64,000 nucleotides of DNA from Larkinella rosea (GTDB taxonomy: Bacteria > Bacteroidota > Bacteroidia > Cytophagales > Spirosomataceae): positions 1 through 64,000 of the forward strand of contig NZ_RQJO01000016.1 in NCBI RefSeq assembly GCF_003858635.1, given 5' to 3'. This document shows, piece by piece, positions 25,536-33,940 of the stretch. The notes beneath the pieces were generated by a model. That model was given only the letters and a program-made list of their open reading frames with translations. It was not told where the DNA came from and made no database searches. Within the stretch, counting starts at the first letter, position 1. Every line of letters begins with the position of its first letter. The translations under genes and the position numbers were made by a program.

Positions 25536-27668
25536 ATGAAGTTTAAATCCATCCTTTTTGGTCTGTGCTGTATGCTTGAAATTTCCGGGGCCACGGCCCA
25601 ATCCAATCCCTCTTCCGGTTCATTCAACTACCCGCAAACCCGCAAAACGGACCAGACCGACGAGTACCACGGCACCAAAGTGGCCGATCCGTACCGCTGG
25701 CTCGAAGACGACCGCTCGGCCGAAACCGGGGCCTGGGTGAAAGCCCAAAATGCCGTCACGTTCGGGTACCTGGAACAGATTCCGTATCGGAAACAACTCG
25801 AAAAACGGCTCGAACAGATCATCAACTACCCGCGCTATTCGGCGCCGGGGCGCAAAGGTGACTGGTTTTATTTTTACAAAAACGATGGCCTGCAGAACCA
25901 GTCGGTTTTATACCGCCAAAAAGGACTCAACGGCGCGCCCGAAGTGGTGATCGATCCCAACAAGTTGGCCGCCGACGGCACCACGCGGTTGACGAGCTTC
26001 AACCTGTCGAAAGACGGGCGGTATGCCGCATACGCCCTGTCGAAAGCCGGTTCCGACTGGCAGGAAATTTACGTGATGGACATGCAGACGCTGAAGTCGC
26101 TGCCCGACAAACTCGAATGGGTGAAATTTACGGGCGCGGCCTGGCAGGGCGATGGTTTTTACTACAGCCGCTACGACAAACCGGCGGCCGGACAGGAATT
26201 GTCGTCCAAAAATGAATTCATGAAAGTGTATTTCCATCGGCGGGGAACCGCGCAGTCGGCCGATGAACTGATTTATGAAGACAAAACCCATCCGTTGCGG
26301 TATTTCTTTTCACAGACGACCGAAGACGAGCGGTTTTTAATTCTGAACATTTCCGAAGGCACCGACGGCTCCGAAATCTGGTACAAAGACGCCCAATCCG
26401 GTGACAAATCGTTCAAACGCCTTTTCGAAGGATTCAAATATAACTATACGGTAATCGACAACGTGGGCGATCAGTTGCTGGCTTACCACAACAACGGCGC
26501 ACCCAACTATAAGGTGTCGAAGGTCGATCCGAAAACCGGTGCGATGACTGACTTCGTGGGCGAAAAACCGGAGAAACTGGACCACGCCAATACGGCTGGT
26601 GGTAAGTTGTTCGTGAACTACCTGAAGGATGTTACCTCCCGGATTTACGTGTATGATCTGGCCGGGAAACTCGAAAATGAAGTTCAGTTGCCCGGTTTGG
26701 GTACCGTAGGCGGTTTTGGGGGCGAAAAAGACGACCAGTTCGTGTTCTATACGTTTACCTCGTTCACTTTTCCGCCAACGATTTACCGCTACGACATTGC
26801 AACGAAAAAAACGACGCTTTTCCGCGCACCGGAAGTCGATTTTAAACCGACGGATTACGAAACCAAACAGGTGTTTTTCAAGAGCAAGGACGGTACCCGC
26901 GTGCCGATGTTCCTGACGTATCACAAAGGCCTGAAATTGGACGGAACCAATCCGACGATGTTATACGGGTATGGCGGTTTCAACGTCAGCCTGACACCCG
27001 GTTTCAGTGCGCTGCTGATTCCGTTTCTGGAACAGGGCGGAATTTATGCTTCCGTGAACCTGCGGGGCGGCAGTGAATACGGCGAAACCTGGCACGAACA
27101 GGGCATGAAGCTGAAAAAACAGAATGTGTTCGACGACTGCATTGCGGCTGCGGAATACCTGATTGCCCGGAAATACACCTCTCCGCAGAAACTGGCCTTG
27201 CGGGGCGGTTCCAATGGCGGTTTGCTGGTGGGAGCCGTCATCAACCAGCGGCCCGATCTGTTTCGGGTGGCCATTCCGCAGGTGGGCGTGATGGATATGT
27301 TACGGTTTCATAAATTCACGGTCGGCTGGGGCTGGGTATCGGACTACGGCAGCAGCGACAACGCCGACGAGTTCAAGGCGATTTACGCGTATTCACCCAT
27401 CCATAATATTAAGGCCGGAATCAACTATCCGGCCACGATGATCACCACCGCCGACCACGACGACCGCGTGGTTCCGGCGCACTCGTTCAAGTATGCGGCC
27501 ACCTTGCAGGAATTATACAAAGGCCCGAATCCGGCGCTGATCCGGATCGAAACCAATTCCGGCCACGGTGCCAGCAATACGAAGAAAAACATCGAGACAA
27601 TGGCGGATATTTATGCCTTTACGCTCTGGAATATGGGGGTGAAGGGGTTGAAAGAGAGTAAAGAGTAG
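25536..27668 (+). CDS. Prolyl oligopeptidase family serine peptidase (S9A)
   Basis: 710 residues from the ATG at 25536 (MKFKSILFGLCC), which gives a proper signal peptide; the upstream in-frame extension does not. N-terminal prolyl-oligopeptidase segment YPQTRKTDQTDEYHG...DPYRWLEDD, seven-bladed propeller, then the catalytic domain with the nucleophile in RGGSNGGLL, Asp in TADHDDRV and His in SGHGAS. Length matches exported S9A enzymes of Bacteroidota, which cut short proline-containing peptides in the periplasm. The 25259-25535 gap upstream shows no clear promoter. A strong terminator follows. Confidence 0.92.
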   Translation: MKFKSILFGLCCMLEISGATAQSNPSSGSFNYPQTRKTDQTDEYHGTKVADPYRWLEDDRSAETGAWVKAQNAVTFGYLEQIPYRKQLEKRLEQIINYPRYSAPGRKGDWFYFYKNDGLQNQSVLYRQKGLNGAPEVVIDPNKLAADGTTRLTSFNLSKDGRYAAYALSKAGSDWQEIYVMDMQTLKSLPDKLEWVKFTGAAWQGDGFYYSRYDKPAAGQELSSKNEFMKVYFHRRGTAQSADELIYEDKTHPLRYFFSQTTEDERFLILNISEGTDGSEIWYKDAQSGDKSFKRLFEGFKYNYTVIDNVGDQLLAYHNNGAPNYKVSKVDPKTGAMTDFVGEKPEKLDHANTAGGKLFVNYLKDVTSRIYVYDLAGKLENEVQLPGLGTVGGFGGEKDDQFVFYTFTSFTFPPTIYRYDIATKKTTLFRAPEVDFKPTDYETKQVFFKSKDGTRVPMFLTYHKGLKLDGTNPTMLYGYGGFNVSLTPGFSALLIPFLEQGGIYASVNLRGGSEYGETWHEQGMKLKKQNVFDDCIAAAEYLIARKYTSPQKLALRGGSNGGLLVGAVINQRPDLFRVAIPQVGVMDMLRFHKFTVGWGWVSDYGSSDNADEFKAIYAYSPIHNIKAGINYPATMITTADHDDRVVPAHSFKYAATLQELYKGPNPALIRIETNSGHGASNTKKNIETMADIYAFTLWNMGVKGLKESKE

Positions 27669-27728
27669 AGAGGTGAGACAAGAGACAAATCAAAAGTGTC
27701 TTTATTCTCTTGTCTCTCCTCTTTATTC
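27669..27728. repeat. Inverted GAGACAAGAGA/TCTCTTGTCTC element
   Basis: GAGAGGTGAGACAAGAGA and a near-complementary TCTCTTGTCTCTCCTC lie about 20 bases apart just after the peptidase stop. The core TCTCTTGTCT is the same word as in the tandem repeat at 22565-22604. It may be a short dispersed intergenic element. Confidence 0.5.
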
Positions 27729-27730
27729 TC

Positions 27731-27794
27731 ATCCGGTTTTAAAGAAAAAGCCGTCAGGAGATTGCTCCTGACGGCTTTTTCTTTAAAACCGGAT
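27731..27794. terminator. Bidirectional terminator with perfect 30-bp stem
   Basis: Perfect 30-bp arms (27731-27760 and 27765-27794) around a 4-base ATTG loop. The stem contains GCCGTCAGGAG flanked by AAAAAG/CTTTTT runs, so both strands have a GC hairpin followed by a U-tract. It lies between the convergent peptidase and outer-membrane protein genes. The outermost part of the stem contains AAAACCGG. Confidence 0.92.
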
Positions 27795-27797
27795 ATC

Positions 27798-28325
27798 TTA
27801 GAACTTGAAGGTAACCCCCAATTTCAGGGCTGATACCCCGTAACCAACTTCGGCAAAAGCACCGACGTTCGGTTTGAAGTAGTAACGGCCACCAATGTGC
27901 AGACCAAACAGAACCCGGTTGCCATACGAGTTGTCGTAGAAACCGGTGTAGCCTGAATTGTCGCTGTATTTCGAGATGTAGTAGCCTAATGCCAGGCCAC
28001 CATACAAGTCTAATTTATCATTGTTCAGGTTCAGCAATTCGTTAACGTGGTAAGAACCGCGAACCGCAATCGGGAGAAACGTATACCGCCACTTGTAACC
28101 ACCGTAGTTGTAACCCCAGGTGTAAAAGTCAAGCTGAGCACCCACGCTGATTTCGTCGGTAACGCCCACTTCAAACGAAGCCCCGATTGGCAGACCACCA
28201 CCGTAGTAGCTGGACAAACCAATACCGGCATTGAGCAATTTATCACCTTGTTGATATTGAGCGAACGACTTAGTCCCTACCAGCAGCAGGGTCATTACGA
28301 GAATTGAGGAGAGTAATTTTTTCAT
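27798..28325 (-). CDS. Small outer-membrane beta-barrel protein
   Basis: 175 residues from the ATG at 28325 (MKKLLSSILVM); signal peptide cleaved after KSFAQ (about 20). The rest is alternating aromatic/glycine beta-strands typical of an eight-stranded OmpA/OmpW-like barrel. It ends with ALKLGVTFKF, a terminal strand closing on Phe that the BAM machinery recognises. No specific function can be assigned. It has its own promoter and terminator. Confidence 0.8.
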   Translation of the reverse strand: MKKLLSSILVMTLLLVGTKSFAQYQQGDKLLNAGIGLSSYYGGGLPIGASFEVGVTDEISVGAQLDFYTWGYNYGGYKWRYTFLPIAVRGSYHVNELLNLNNDKLDLYGGLALGYYISKYSDNSGYTGFYDNSYGNRVLFGLHIGGRYYFKPNVGAFAEVGYGVSALKLGVTFKF

Positions 28326-28357
28326 TAGTATGAATGAGTTAGATGTGAAACTTGAGC

Positions 28358-28388
28358 CAAAATAAGGGAGTTTATTCACTTCTTACAA
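28358..28388 (-). promoter_or_regulatory. Promoter of the small barrel gene
   Basis: The minus strand reads TTG (28388-28386), a 20-base spacer, then TTATTTTG (28365-28358), one mismatch from TAnnTTTG. It lies 33 bases before the start at 28325. The rest of the 28326-28710 gap shows no gene. Confidence 0.5.
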
Positions 28389-28710
28389 GTGGTGAACGGT
28401 CAGTTGTTCTTATTTCTAGTAAAATCGGGTAGAATTCCCTTAAATTTTCGTAGTAGTAACCCTTATTTCATTTTCGGTACCAAGTAGTTCTACGTATGCC
28501 CATACCCTATTACATGTAATAACACGAATTTAAAGGCTGCGGAAAGGTAATTATTCGACAGGATTATTTCTAGTTGACCGATGCACCCGACCGGTTTCAC
28601 GTCAAAACCGCACCCTTGTTAACCGACCCGGCATCCGTCGGTGATAAAAAATCAGAAATTTTGAAAAACCGCTGTAATGAATGGCGGTCCCAGTCGTCTT
28701 TGTGATTGAA

Positions 28711-29229
28711 ATGGATTTACAAGCCTTCAAACAGAAAGTACTCCCCGTTCAGGGCCGGCTTTTTCGCGTGGCCAAATTGTTTCTGCGCAATCGCGAAGAA
28801 GCGGAGGATACGTTGCAGGAGGTTTTGATGAAATTGTGGACGAAACGACAACAGCTGGATACGTACCAAAGCGTGGAAGCACTGGCGGTTCAAATGACCC
28901 GGAACCTGTGTCTGGATAAGTTGAAATCGCACGCCAACCGAACTACCGAAGACAATGCCGACCTGACTGCCGTTCAGGCCGCCGGGGTTTCGCCCTACCA
29001 GCAGACCGAATTGTCAGACACAGCCAGCGTCTTGCGCCGGATTATCGGCGAGCTGCCGGAACCGCAAAAACTGGTGCTCCATCTGCGCGATGTGGAGGAA
29101 TATTCGTTTGAAGAAATTGAAGAAGTAACGGGGTTAACCGTCAACAACATCCGGGTGATTCTTTCGAGAGCCCGGCAACGTGTCCGGGACAGTTACCTGA
29201 AAACCAACGATTATGAAGCAGGATATTGA
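28711..29229 (+). CDS. ECF RNA polymerase sigma factor
   Basis: 172 residues from the ATG at 28711 (MDLQAFKQKV); the in-frame ATG at 28681 is an alternative. Sigma-70 region 2 contains AKLFLRNREEAEDTLQEVLMKLW (DNA melting and -10 recognition helix). Region 4 contains LPEPQKLVLHLRDVEEYSFEE...LTVNNIRVILSRARQRVR. Size and domain order are typical of extracytoplasmic-function sigma factors. Its end overlaps the start of the next gene by 17 bases, so the pair is translationally linked. Confidence 0.92.
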   Translation: MDLQAFKQKVLPVQGRLFRVAKLFLRNREEAEDTLQEVLMKLWTKRQQLDTYQSVEALAVQMTRNLCLDKLKSHANRTTEDNADLTAVQAAGVSPYQQTELSDTASVLRRIIGELPEPQKLVLHLRDVEEYSFEEIEEVTGLTVNNIRVILSRARQRVRDSYLKTNDYEAGY

Positions 29230-29983
29230 AAAGCTGCTGGAGAAATATTACGCCGGAGAAAGTTCGCTGGATGAAGAAAAACAGTTACGGGATTTTTTCC
29301 GGGGTCCGTCGGTTCCCGCTCATCTGGAGAGCCAGGCCGGGCCATTTCGCTACTATGCGGAAACCCGGGCCGAACAGCCGTCACTGACGGTTACCAACCA
29401 ATGGACCGATCGATTGGGCTCGGAAGGCCGGATTCGCAGCCTGATGACCTGGAGCCTGCGGATTGCGGCCAGCGTGGCCCTGCTGGCGGGCGGTTTTATC
29501 GGGGGACTGTATTACAGCAACCGGTTTTCGGATCCGGTCAATTCGAACGAAACGTCATCGGCGCTGGCAATCAAAAAGGTGCTGGAGTTCGATCAGTCGA
29601 CCCAGACATCGGCCAGCGAGCGGATTCAGGCGGTTAATCAGAGTTACGAGCTGCCGGAAGCCAATCAGGACATCACGCAACTGCTCATCAATACGCTGAA
29701 TTTTGACGACAACGTCAACGTTCGGCTGGCAGCCTGTCAGGCGCTGACGCGGCTGTCGGACGAAGCGGGTGTACGGGAAGCGCTGATCCAATCGCTGAAG
29801 ATTCAGACGGATCCGTATCTCCAGATCATGCTCATCGAAACGCTGGTTTCCATTCAGGAAAAACGGGCCATCGACGAAATGCAGCGCCTGGCCCGAAACC
29901 GCCAGATTCTGGAAGCCGTCCGGCTGAAAGCGGAAGAAGGGCTCAACCGCCTGACGCAGACGCAAAACCGCTCAGCTTCATAA
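29213..29983 (+). CDS. Membrane-anchored HEAT-repeat protein, probable anti-sigma partner
   Basis: 256 residues, ATG at 29213 inside the sigma factor gene. The N-terminal IEKLLEKYYAGESSLDEEKQL motif is common in Bacteroidota anti-sigma-like proteins. One membrane helix follows (about 82-102, SLRIAASVALLAGGFIGGLY). The C-terminal outside domain has HEAT-type repeats (VRLAACQALTRLSD, LQIMLIETLVSIQ). Tight overlap with the sigma gene suggests it holds or releases that sigma factor. The role is inferred; it lacks a classical zinc anti-sigma motif. Confidence 0.75.
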   Translation: MKQDIEKLLEKYYAGESSLDEEKQLRDFFRGPSVPAHLESQAGPFRYYAETRAEQPSLTVTNQWTDRLGSEGRIRSLMTWSLRIAASVALLAGGFIGGLYYSNRFSDPVNSNETSSALAIKKVLEFDQSTQTSASERIQAVNQSYELPEANQDITQLLINTLNFDDNVNVRLAACQALTRLSDEAGVREALIQSLKIQTDPYLQIMLIETLVSIQEKRAIDEMQRLARNRQILEAVRLKAEEGLNRLTQTQNRSAS

Positions 29984-30107
29984 GCGATTTTGTGATTGAC
30001 ATAGATAAATCAATGATAATAAACCTATTGTGGCTTATTACAGAATCGATAAACAGTAAACACACTACTAATTAACTGTCGTTTTCCACTTTTTCAAGAC
30101 CAAACCA

Positions 30108-30887
30108 ATGAGAAAAATCGCTCTGCTGATTGTCACGGCTTTATCGTGCCTTTTGAATGCCAATGCCCAGGAGTATAAGGCGAAATTAGCCAATGCCAAA
30201 GACCGGAAAGTGGTCATCGAAATGGACGCCGGGGAATATAAAATTGAAGGGTACGACGGAGATGAAGTCATCATTCGGGCGTCGTCGGGCCTGGATGCAC
30301 CACCGGAACGCGCCAAAGGACTCAAACCGCTGTATTATTCGGCGGTGGATAATTCCGGGATCGGTCTGGCCGTAACGCCGGAAAATAATGGCCTGAAAAT
30401 CGAAAAAGCGACCCGTAAAGACATCGACTACACGATCCGGGTTCCGAAAAAAGTGTCGATTCTGTTCCGGCAGGTCAACTGGCGGAATGGCACCGTCACG
30501 ATCAGTAACGTAGACGGTGATCTGGAAGTCCGTACCACCAACTCGCCGATTACGCTCAAAAGCGTGACCGGCCCCGTGGTGGCCAACACCACCAACGGCG
30601 AAGTAAATATCACGTTCACGAATCTGAGTCAGGAAAAACCGACCTCGATCACGACCATTTCGGGAGCCGTCGACATCACGCTACCGGCCAGTACGAAAGC
30701 CAATATGAAGCTGCGATCGATCAACGGCGAGATGTATACCGATTTTGATCTCGGCCTGAAAAGCTCCAAAGACGGCATGGCCCGGGTCGGCGGTGGCAAC
30801 CACATCGAGGGCACGGCGAATGGTGGCGGAGTTGAAATGCAGCTCAACACCATCAGCAGCAACATCTACATCCGCAAGCAGAAATAA
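30108..30887 (+). CDS. Exported DUF4097-like beta-helix protein (first copy)
   Basis: 259 residues, ATG at 30108. Signal peptide 1-20 (...LLNANAQ). The mature part is repeated short beta-strands (GTVTISNVDGDLEVRTTNSP, TGPVVANTTNGEVNITF, ITTISGAVDITLP), the DUF4097 or head-domain pattern of bacterial adhesin-like proteins. It ends MQLNTISSNIYIRKQK, nearly the same as the end of the next gene. It follows the sigma and HEAT genes by 124 bases and may be a target or sensor in the same envelope response. Confidence 0.8.
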   Translation: MRKIALLIVTALSCLLNANAQEYKAKLANAKDRKVVIEMDAGEYKIEGYDGDEVIIRASSGLDAPPERAKGLKPLYYSAVDNSGIGLAVTPENNGLKIEKATRKDIDYTIRVPKKVSILFRQVNWRNGTVTISNVDGDLEVRTTNSPITLKSVTGPVVANTTNGEVNITFTNLSQEKPTSITTISGAVDITLPASTKANMKLRSINGEMYTDFDLGLKSSKDGMARVGGGNHIEGTANGGGVEMQLNTISSNIYIRKQK

Positions 30888-30926
30888 ACGCGTTAAACCA
30901 AAAACAAACGCGTTTTAACGCGTTTC
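30887..30926. repeat. ACGCGTT palindrome cluster between the DUF4097-like genes
   Basis: AACGCGTT occurs three times in 40 bases (start about 30889, 30909 and 30918), the last two forming a continuous palindrome AAACGCGTTTTAACGCGTTT. It sits between the stop at 30887 and the GTG at 30934. It could act as a weak terminator, an RNA-processing site or an operator. Confidence 0.5.
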
Positions 30927-30933
30927 TACGACG

Positions 30934-31635
30934 GTGAAAAAACTTCTCTTTTTGCTCCTGACGGTTTTGGTCTTCAGCCCCGTCTTTGCCCAGAAAATCA
31001 TTGACAAAAAATTTCCGTTCACCCCGGATCAACTCGTTAATCTGAACCTGAGATTTGCCGACAGCATCCAGATCCGGTATTGGGACAAAGCGGAGGTGTC
31101 CGTTCGGATTGCGGTCACCATCAACGGCGGGCGGCTAAACGACGCGCTGCTGGTGGAATCGGGATCGACGCCCAGTGAAATCAAACTCAAAACCGACTTC
31201 GACCGGGAGTTGATCAAACAAGGGCGGGCCGAAGATTGTCCCGGCGACAAAAAATCGGTCTGGCGCACCGACTACAACGGAACGAATACCTACGTATGCA
31301 GCACGATCAACTACCAGGTTTTTCTGCCCCGTAAAGCCAAACTGCGCGTCGAATCCATCAACGGCAACATCGACATCGAGGGCGCCAGTGAGGATGTGTT
31401 TGCCAAATCCATCAGCGGTTTTGTGGACCTCAACTGGCTCGGCACCAAGGGAGCCAATCTGTCGATGAAAACCGTCACCGGCGAAGTGTATTCCGATTTA
31501 ACGATCGATTTCAAAAACAAAAAACAGCAGAACCCGATCGTGGGCTATTTGCTGGAAGGAACCGTCAACGGCGGGGGGCCGGACGTGCGGCTGGAGTCGA
31601 TCAGCAACAATGTCTACGTTCGGAAAAAAAAGTAA
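30934..31635 (+). CDS. Exported DUF4097-like protein (second copy)
   Basis: 233 residues, GTG start at 30934, immediately followed by a good signal peptide (VKKLLFLLLTVLVFSPVFAQ). The mature part resembles the upstream gene: INGNIDIEGASEDVFAKSIS, KTVTGEVYSDLTIDF and a closing VRLESISNNVYVRKKK. The two genes look like a diverged tandem duplication. It also has a longer N-terminal beta region with two cysteines (EDCPGDKK, TYVCSTINY) that could form a disulfide. Function unknown. Confidence 0.8.
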   Translation: MKKLLFLLLTVLVFSPVFAQKIIDKKFPFTPDQLVNLNLRFADSIQIRYWDKAEVSVRIAVTINGGRLNDALLVESGSTPSEIKLKTDFDRELIKQGRAEDCPGDKKSVWRTDYNGTNTYVCSTINYQVFLPRKAKLRVESINGNIDIEGASEDVFAKSISGFVDLNWLGTKGANLSMKTVTGEVYSDLTIDFKNKKQQNPIVGYLLEGTVNGGGPDVRLESISNNVYVRKKK

Positions 31636-31646
31636 GCTATCGGTAT

Positions 31647-31672
31647 TGGAGTCATTCCCGCGAATGACTCCA
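31647..31672. terminator. Hairpin at the end of the GT9 gene
   Basis: Perfect 11-bp arms (TGGAGTCATTC / GAATGACTCCA) around CCGC. Most of it encodes the last residues of the GT9 protein (SWSHSRE), so coding and termination overlap. It separates the convergent DUF4097-like and GT9 genes. Confidence 0.6.
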
Positions 31673-32905
31673 GGACCGTTCAACCGGTTCCGGTTCTTTC
31701 TCAAGAATCTTCGTGGCGGTTTGCATCACCTGATCGACCGAAATGGTTTGCATGCAGAGGTTGCGCGGGCAGGTCGACACGCGGTTGTTGTAGACGTTAT
31801 AGCAGGGGCTGCACGGCAACGCGTTGTACATAACGTGCGTCCGTTCCGACAGGGGGGCATACAGCGCCGGGGTTTCCGGACCGAACAACACGACCGTATG
31901 CACGGGAGTCATGGCGGCAAAGTGCGCGGGGCCGCTGTCGGTCGTTACCAGCAACCGGGCGCGGCTATACAGCGTCAGAATGTCCCTCAGCTCCGTTTTT
32001 CCGCACAAATTGATCGCTTGCGGCTCGCCTAACTCGTGAATAAACCGATCGGTTTTTTCGCGCTCATCGCCCCGGCCGGTAAAAACCAGCACATGCTCCG
32101 GAAACCGCTCCCGGAATTTTTTGACAAAGGCGGCAAAGTTTTCGGCGGGCCATTTGCGCAGCGGCAACACGTCATTCAAACTCGGATTGACAATCAGGAT
32201 TGGCGCCGGATTTTCGGCATCTTCGCCCAGCAACGTCCTGAATCGTGTCAAATCCTGCTGATTCGGCGTAAAACTGATTTCGGTCTGCCGCGTACTGACC
32301 GGAACATCCAAAGCCGGCAAACTTGCCACCGGTCGTTCCAAGCTTTTCAGCAAACACCAGCTACTGGCCGTTACGTGAACATAATGCGAATAACTGAGCC
32401 GGTGGGTAAACAGGTCGCCCCGGTAATTTTGTGCGCCCTTAAACCGGTGGTAACCAGCCCGTTTGGTCGCACCGGTTAAGTAGCAGAAAATGGCAGTAGC
32501 GCACGAAAAGAACTCCAGATCGATGACGGTGTCGATGTTTTGCTTTCGAATCCGGATCAGGGCCTGCACAAACCCTTTGGTAAATAACCACAGACTTTTC
32601 TCGTTAATGGTAATCCGGTTTTCGCGGGGTACAACATTTAGAATATCGATCAATTGGGCACTGGCCGCAAACGTACAGAGATAAACGTTTGCCGCGCCAT
32701 AGGTATCGGCGGCTTCCCGGAAGGTATTCTGGTGAAGAACCAGCGCACCCTGTTCAATGAATTTTACAAAAACAATTTTCCGGCAAGGTTGGTCCACCCG
32801 ACGCTCTTTTACCACCACTCCCCTCACTCGTCGAACCCAGGTCAACAACGCGCAACCTACGCGTCCGAAGTGCTTTTCAAGCAGTGTAATCGAATTATTA
32901 GTCAT
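31652..32905 (-). CDS. GT9 family glycosyltransferase (heptosyltransferase-like)
   Basis: 417 residues, ATG at 32905. GT-B fold of LPS heptosyltransferase type: N-terminal KIVFVKFIEQGALVLHQ, a C-terminal nucleotide-sugar region with INLCGKTELRDILTLYSRA, and TTDSGPAHFAAMTPVHTVVLFGPETP. A cysteine-rich tail (PCSPCYNVYNNRVSTCP) seen in many GT9 proteins follows. It probably adds a heptose or other sugar to lipopolysaccharide core or a related glycan at the inner membrane. It stands alone. Its last codons lie in a hairpin. Confidence 0.85.
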   Translation of the reverse strand: MTNNSITLLEKHFGRVGCALLTWVRRVRGVVVKERRVDQPCRKIVFVKFIEQGALVLHQNTFREAADTYGAANVYLCTFAASAQLIDILNVVPRENRITINEKSLWLFTKGFVQALIRIRKQNIDTVIDLEFFSCATAIFCYLTGATKRAGYHRFKGAQNYRGDLFTHRLSYSHYVHVTASSWCLLKSLERPVASLPALDVPVSTRQTEISFTPNQQDLTRFRTLLGEDAENPAPILIVNPSLNDVLPLRKWPAENFAAFVKKFRERFPEHVLVFTGRGDEREKTDRFIHELGEPQAINLCGKTELRDILTLYSRARLLVTTDSGPAHFAAMTPVHTVVLFGPETPALYAPLSERTHVMYNALPCSPCYNVYNNRVSTCPRNLCMQTISVDQVMQTATKILEKEPEPVERSWSHSRE

Positions 32906-33202
32906 ATTTTAGGGAGACGGCTCGTAATTCAACCCTAATATAAAGAAATCATGTTCAAAACGTCATTAGTTCTACGCAAACGCACTAAAATGAACTTTAC
33001 GTAAACCGGCAACCGAATGACAATCTGGTTCCCTCGCCTACGACCGACTCCACGTTACTAATCTGCCGCAAGCCGGGCGGAATACCTGGATTGAACGCTT
33101 TACTTCATGAACAATACGGGCAAATTTAAACGTATTGGGATAAAAACCGGCGGTGATAATGGCCCAAAAGCATAGCCAGATTCTGCTCTGATCAACAAAA
33201 AG

Positions 33203-33263
33203 AAAACCTTCTGATTTTAGCGCCATGCCGCCTGGGCAATCTGCGCTAAAACCGGAAGGTTTT
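33203..33263 (-). terminator. Terminator of the small secreted protein gene
   Basis: Arms 33203-33223 and 33243-33263 match at 19 of 21 positions, both mismatches allowing G-U pairs. On the minus strand the hairpin is followed by TTTTCTTTTTGTT. It is 150 bases downstream of the stop at 33413. The rest of 32906-33412 holds only a smaller hairpin (33358-33395) and no gene I can support. Confidence 0.65.
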
Positions 33264-33412
33264 CCACTTCGAAACGGAGTCTTCAACAAGCTGAACGACT
33301 CCTGGACAATTGGCAAATAAGTGAAGTTTTTACATCTTGAAACAGAAAACCGCCTTGGTCAGCCTAACGGAAAGGCTACAAACCGCCAGGCTGACAGGCA
33401 GCTGGGTTCGGG

Positions 33413-33802
33413 TTAGTCGTTTTCGGCTGGAAGGTTCTTTGGCCGTACATCACCCGCCACTTCCGTTGGTGTGGCAGTCGGAGCCGCCACATTCAAACGT
33501 TGAATTTTATAATTCCGGTCAGCCAGATTTTCCTCAGCGGTATGCGGCACGAGCAATCCGTCAACCGGCTCCGGGTTGGGAACCGGCTGCTTGTAATTGG
33601 CTACGGTTTTGTTGTCGAAACCGGGCGTGGTGATGCCGGTTCCTTTCTGGTCGGCCCATTTCCGGGCGGCAGCCGCCTTGTTGGGGTGTTTGTAATTATG
33701 CGTCGAATAGGTGACATCCTTCCGGGATTTGACGTCATCCTGAGCCGCCACCGTCAAAACCGTTAATCCACTGAGAGCAAGAGCAAAAATGTATGTTTTC
33801 AT
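33413..33802 (-). CDS. Small exported protein, unrecognised
   Basis: 129 residues, ATG at 33802. Signal peptide about 1-20 (ending TVAAQ). The mature part is hydrophilic and low in hydrophobic core (THNYKHPNKAAAARKWADQ, KQPVPNPEPVDG), with no cysteine, and may be partly unfolded. I do not recognise a family. It follows the two-component genes on the same strand after 138 bases and could be one of their targets. Confidence 0.65.
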   Translation of the reverse strand: MKTYIFALALSGLTVLTVAAQDDVKSRKDVTYSTHNYKHPNKAAAARKWADQKGTGITTPGFDNKTVANYKQPVPNPEPVDGLLVPHTAEENLADRNYKIQRLNVAAPTATPTEVAGDVRPKNLPAEND

Positions 33803-33940
33803 GGCTTTTTATCTGTTTAAACTACGCAACCGTACAAGTTCAGATTCACCGGGAATCGACGTTCCGATTGGTACTACAAAGATGAAAAGCCGGTGTTAAG
33901 CTCGTGTTAGAGCGGCATTAGAACGCGGTTAGAAATGCAG

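Noticed and set aside
33038-33316. 92-codon minus-strand frame in the 32906-33412 gap
   Set aside because: It contains the terminator hairpin of the neighbouring gene and the translation looks random; no signal or domain.
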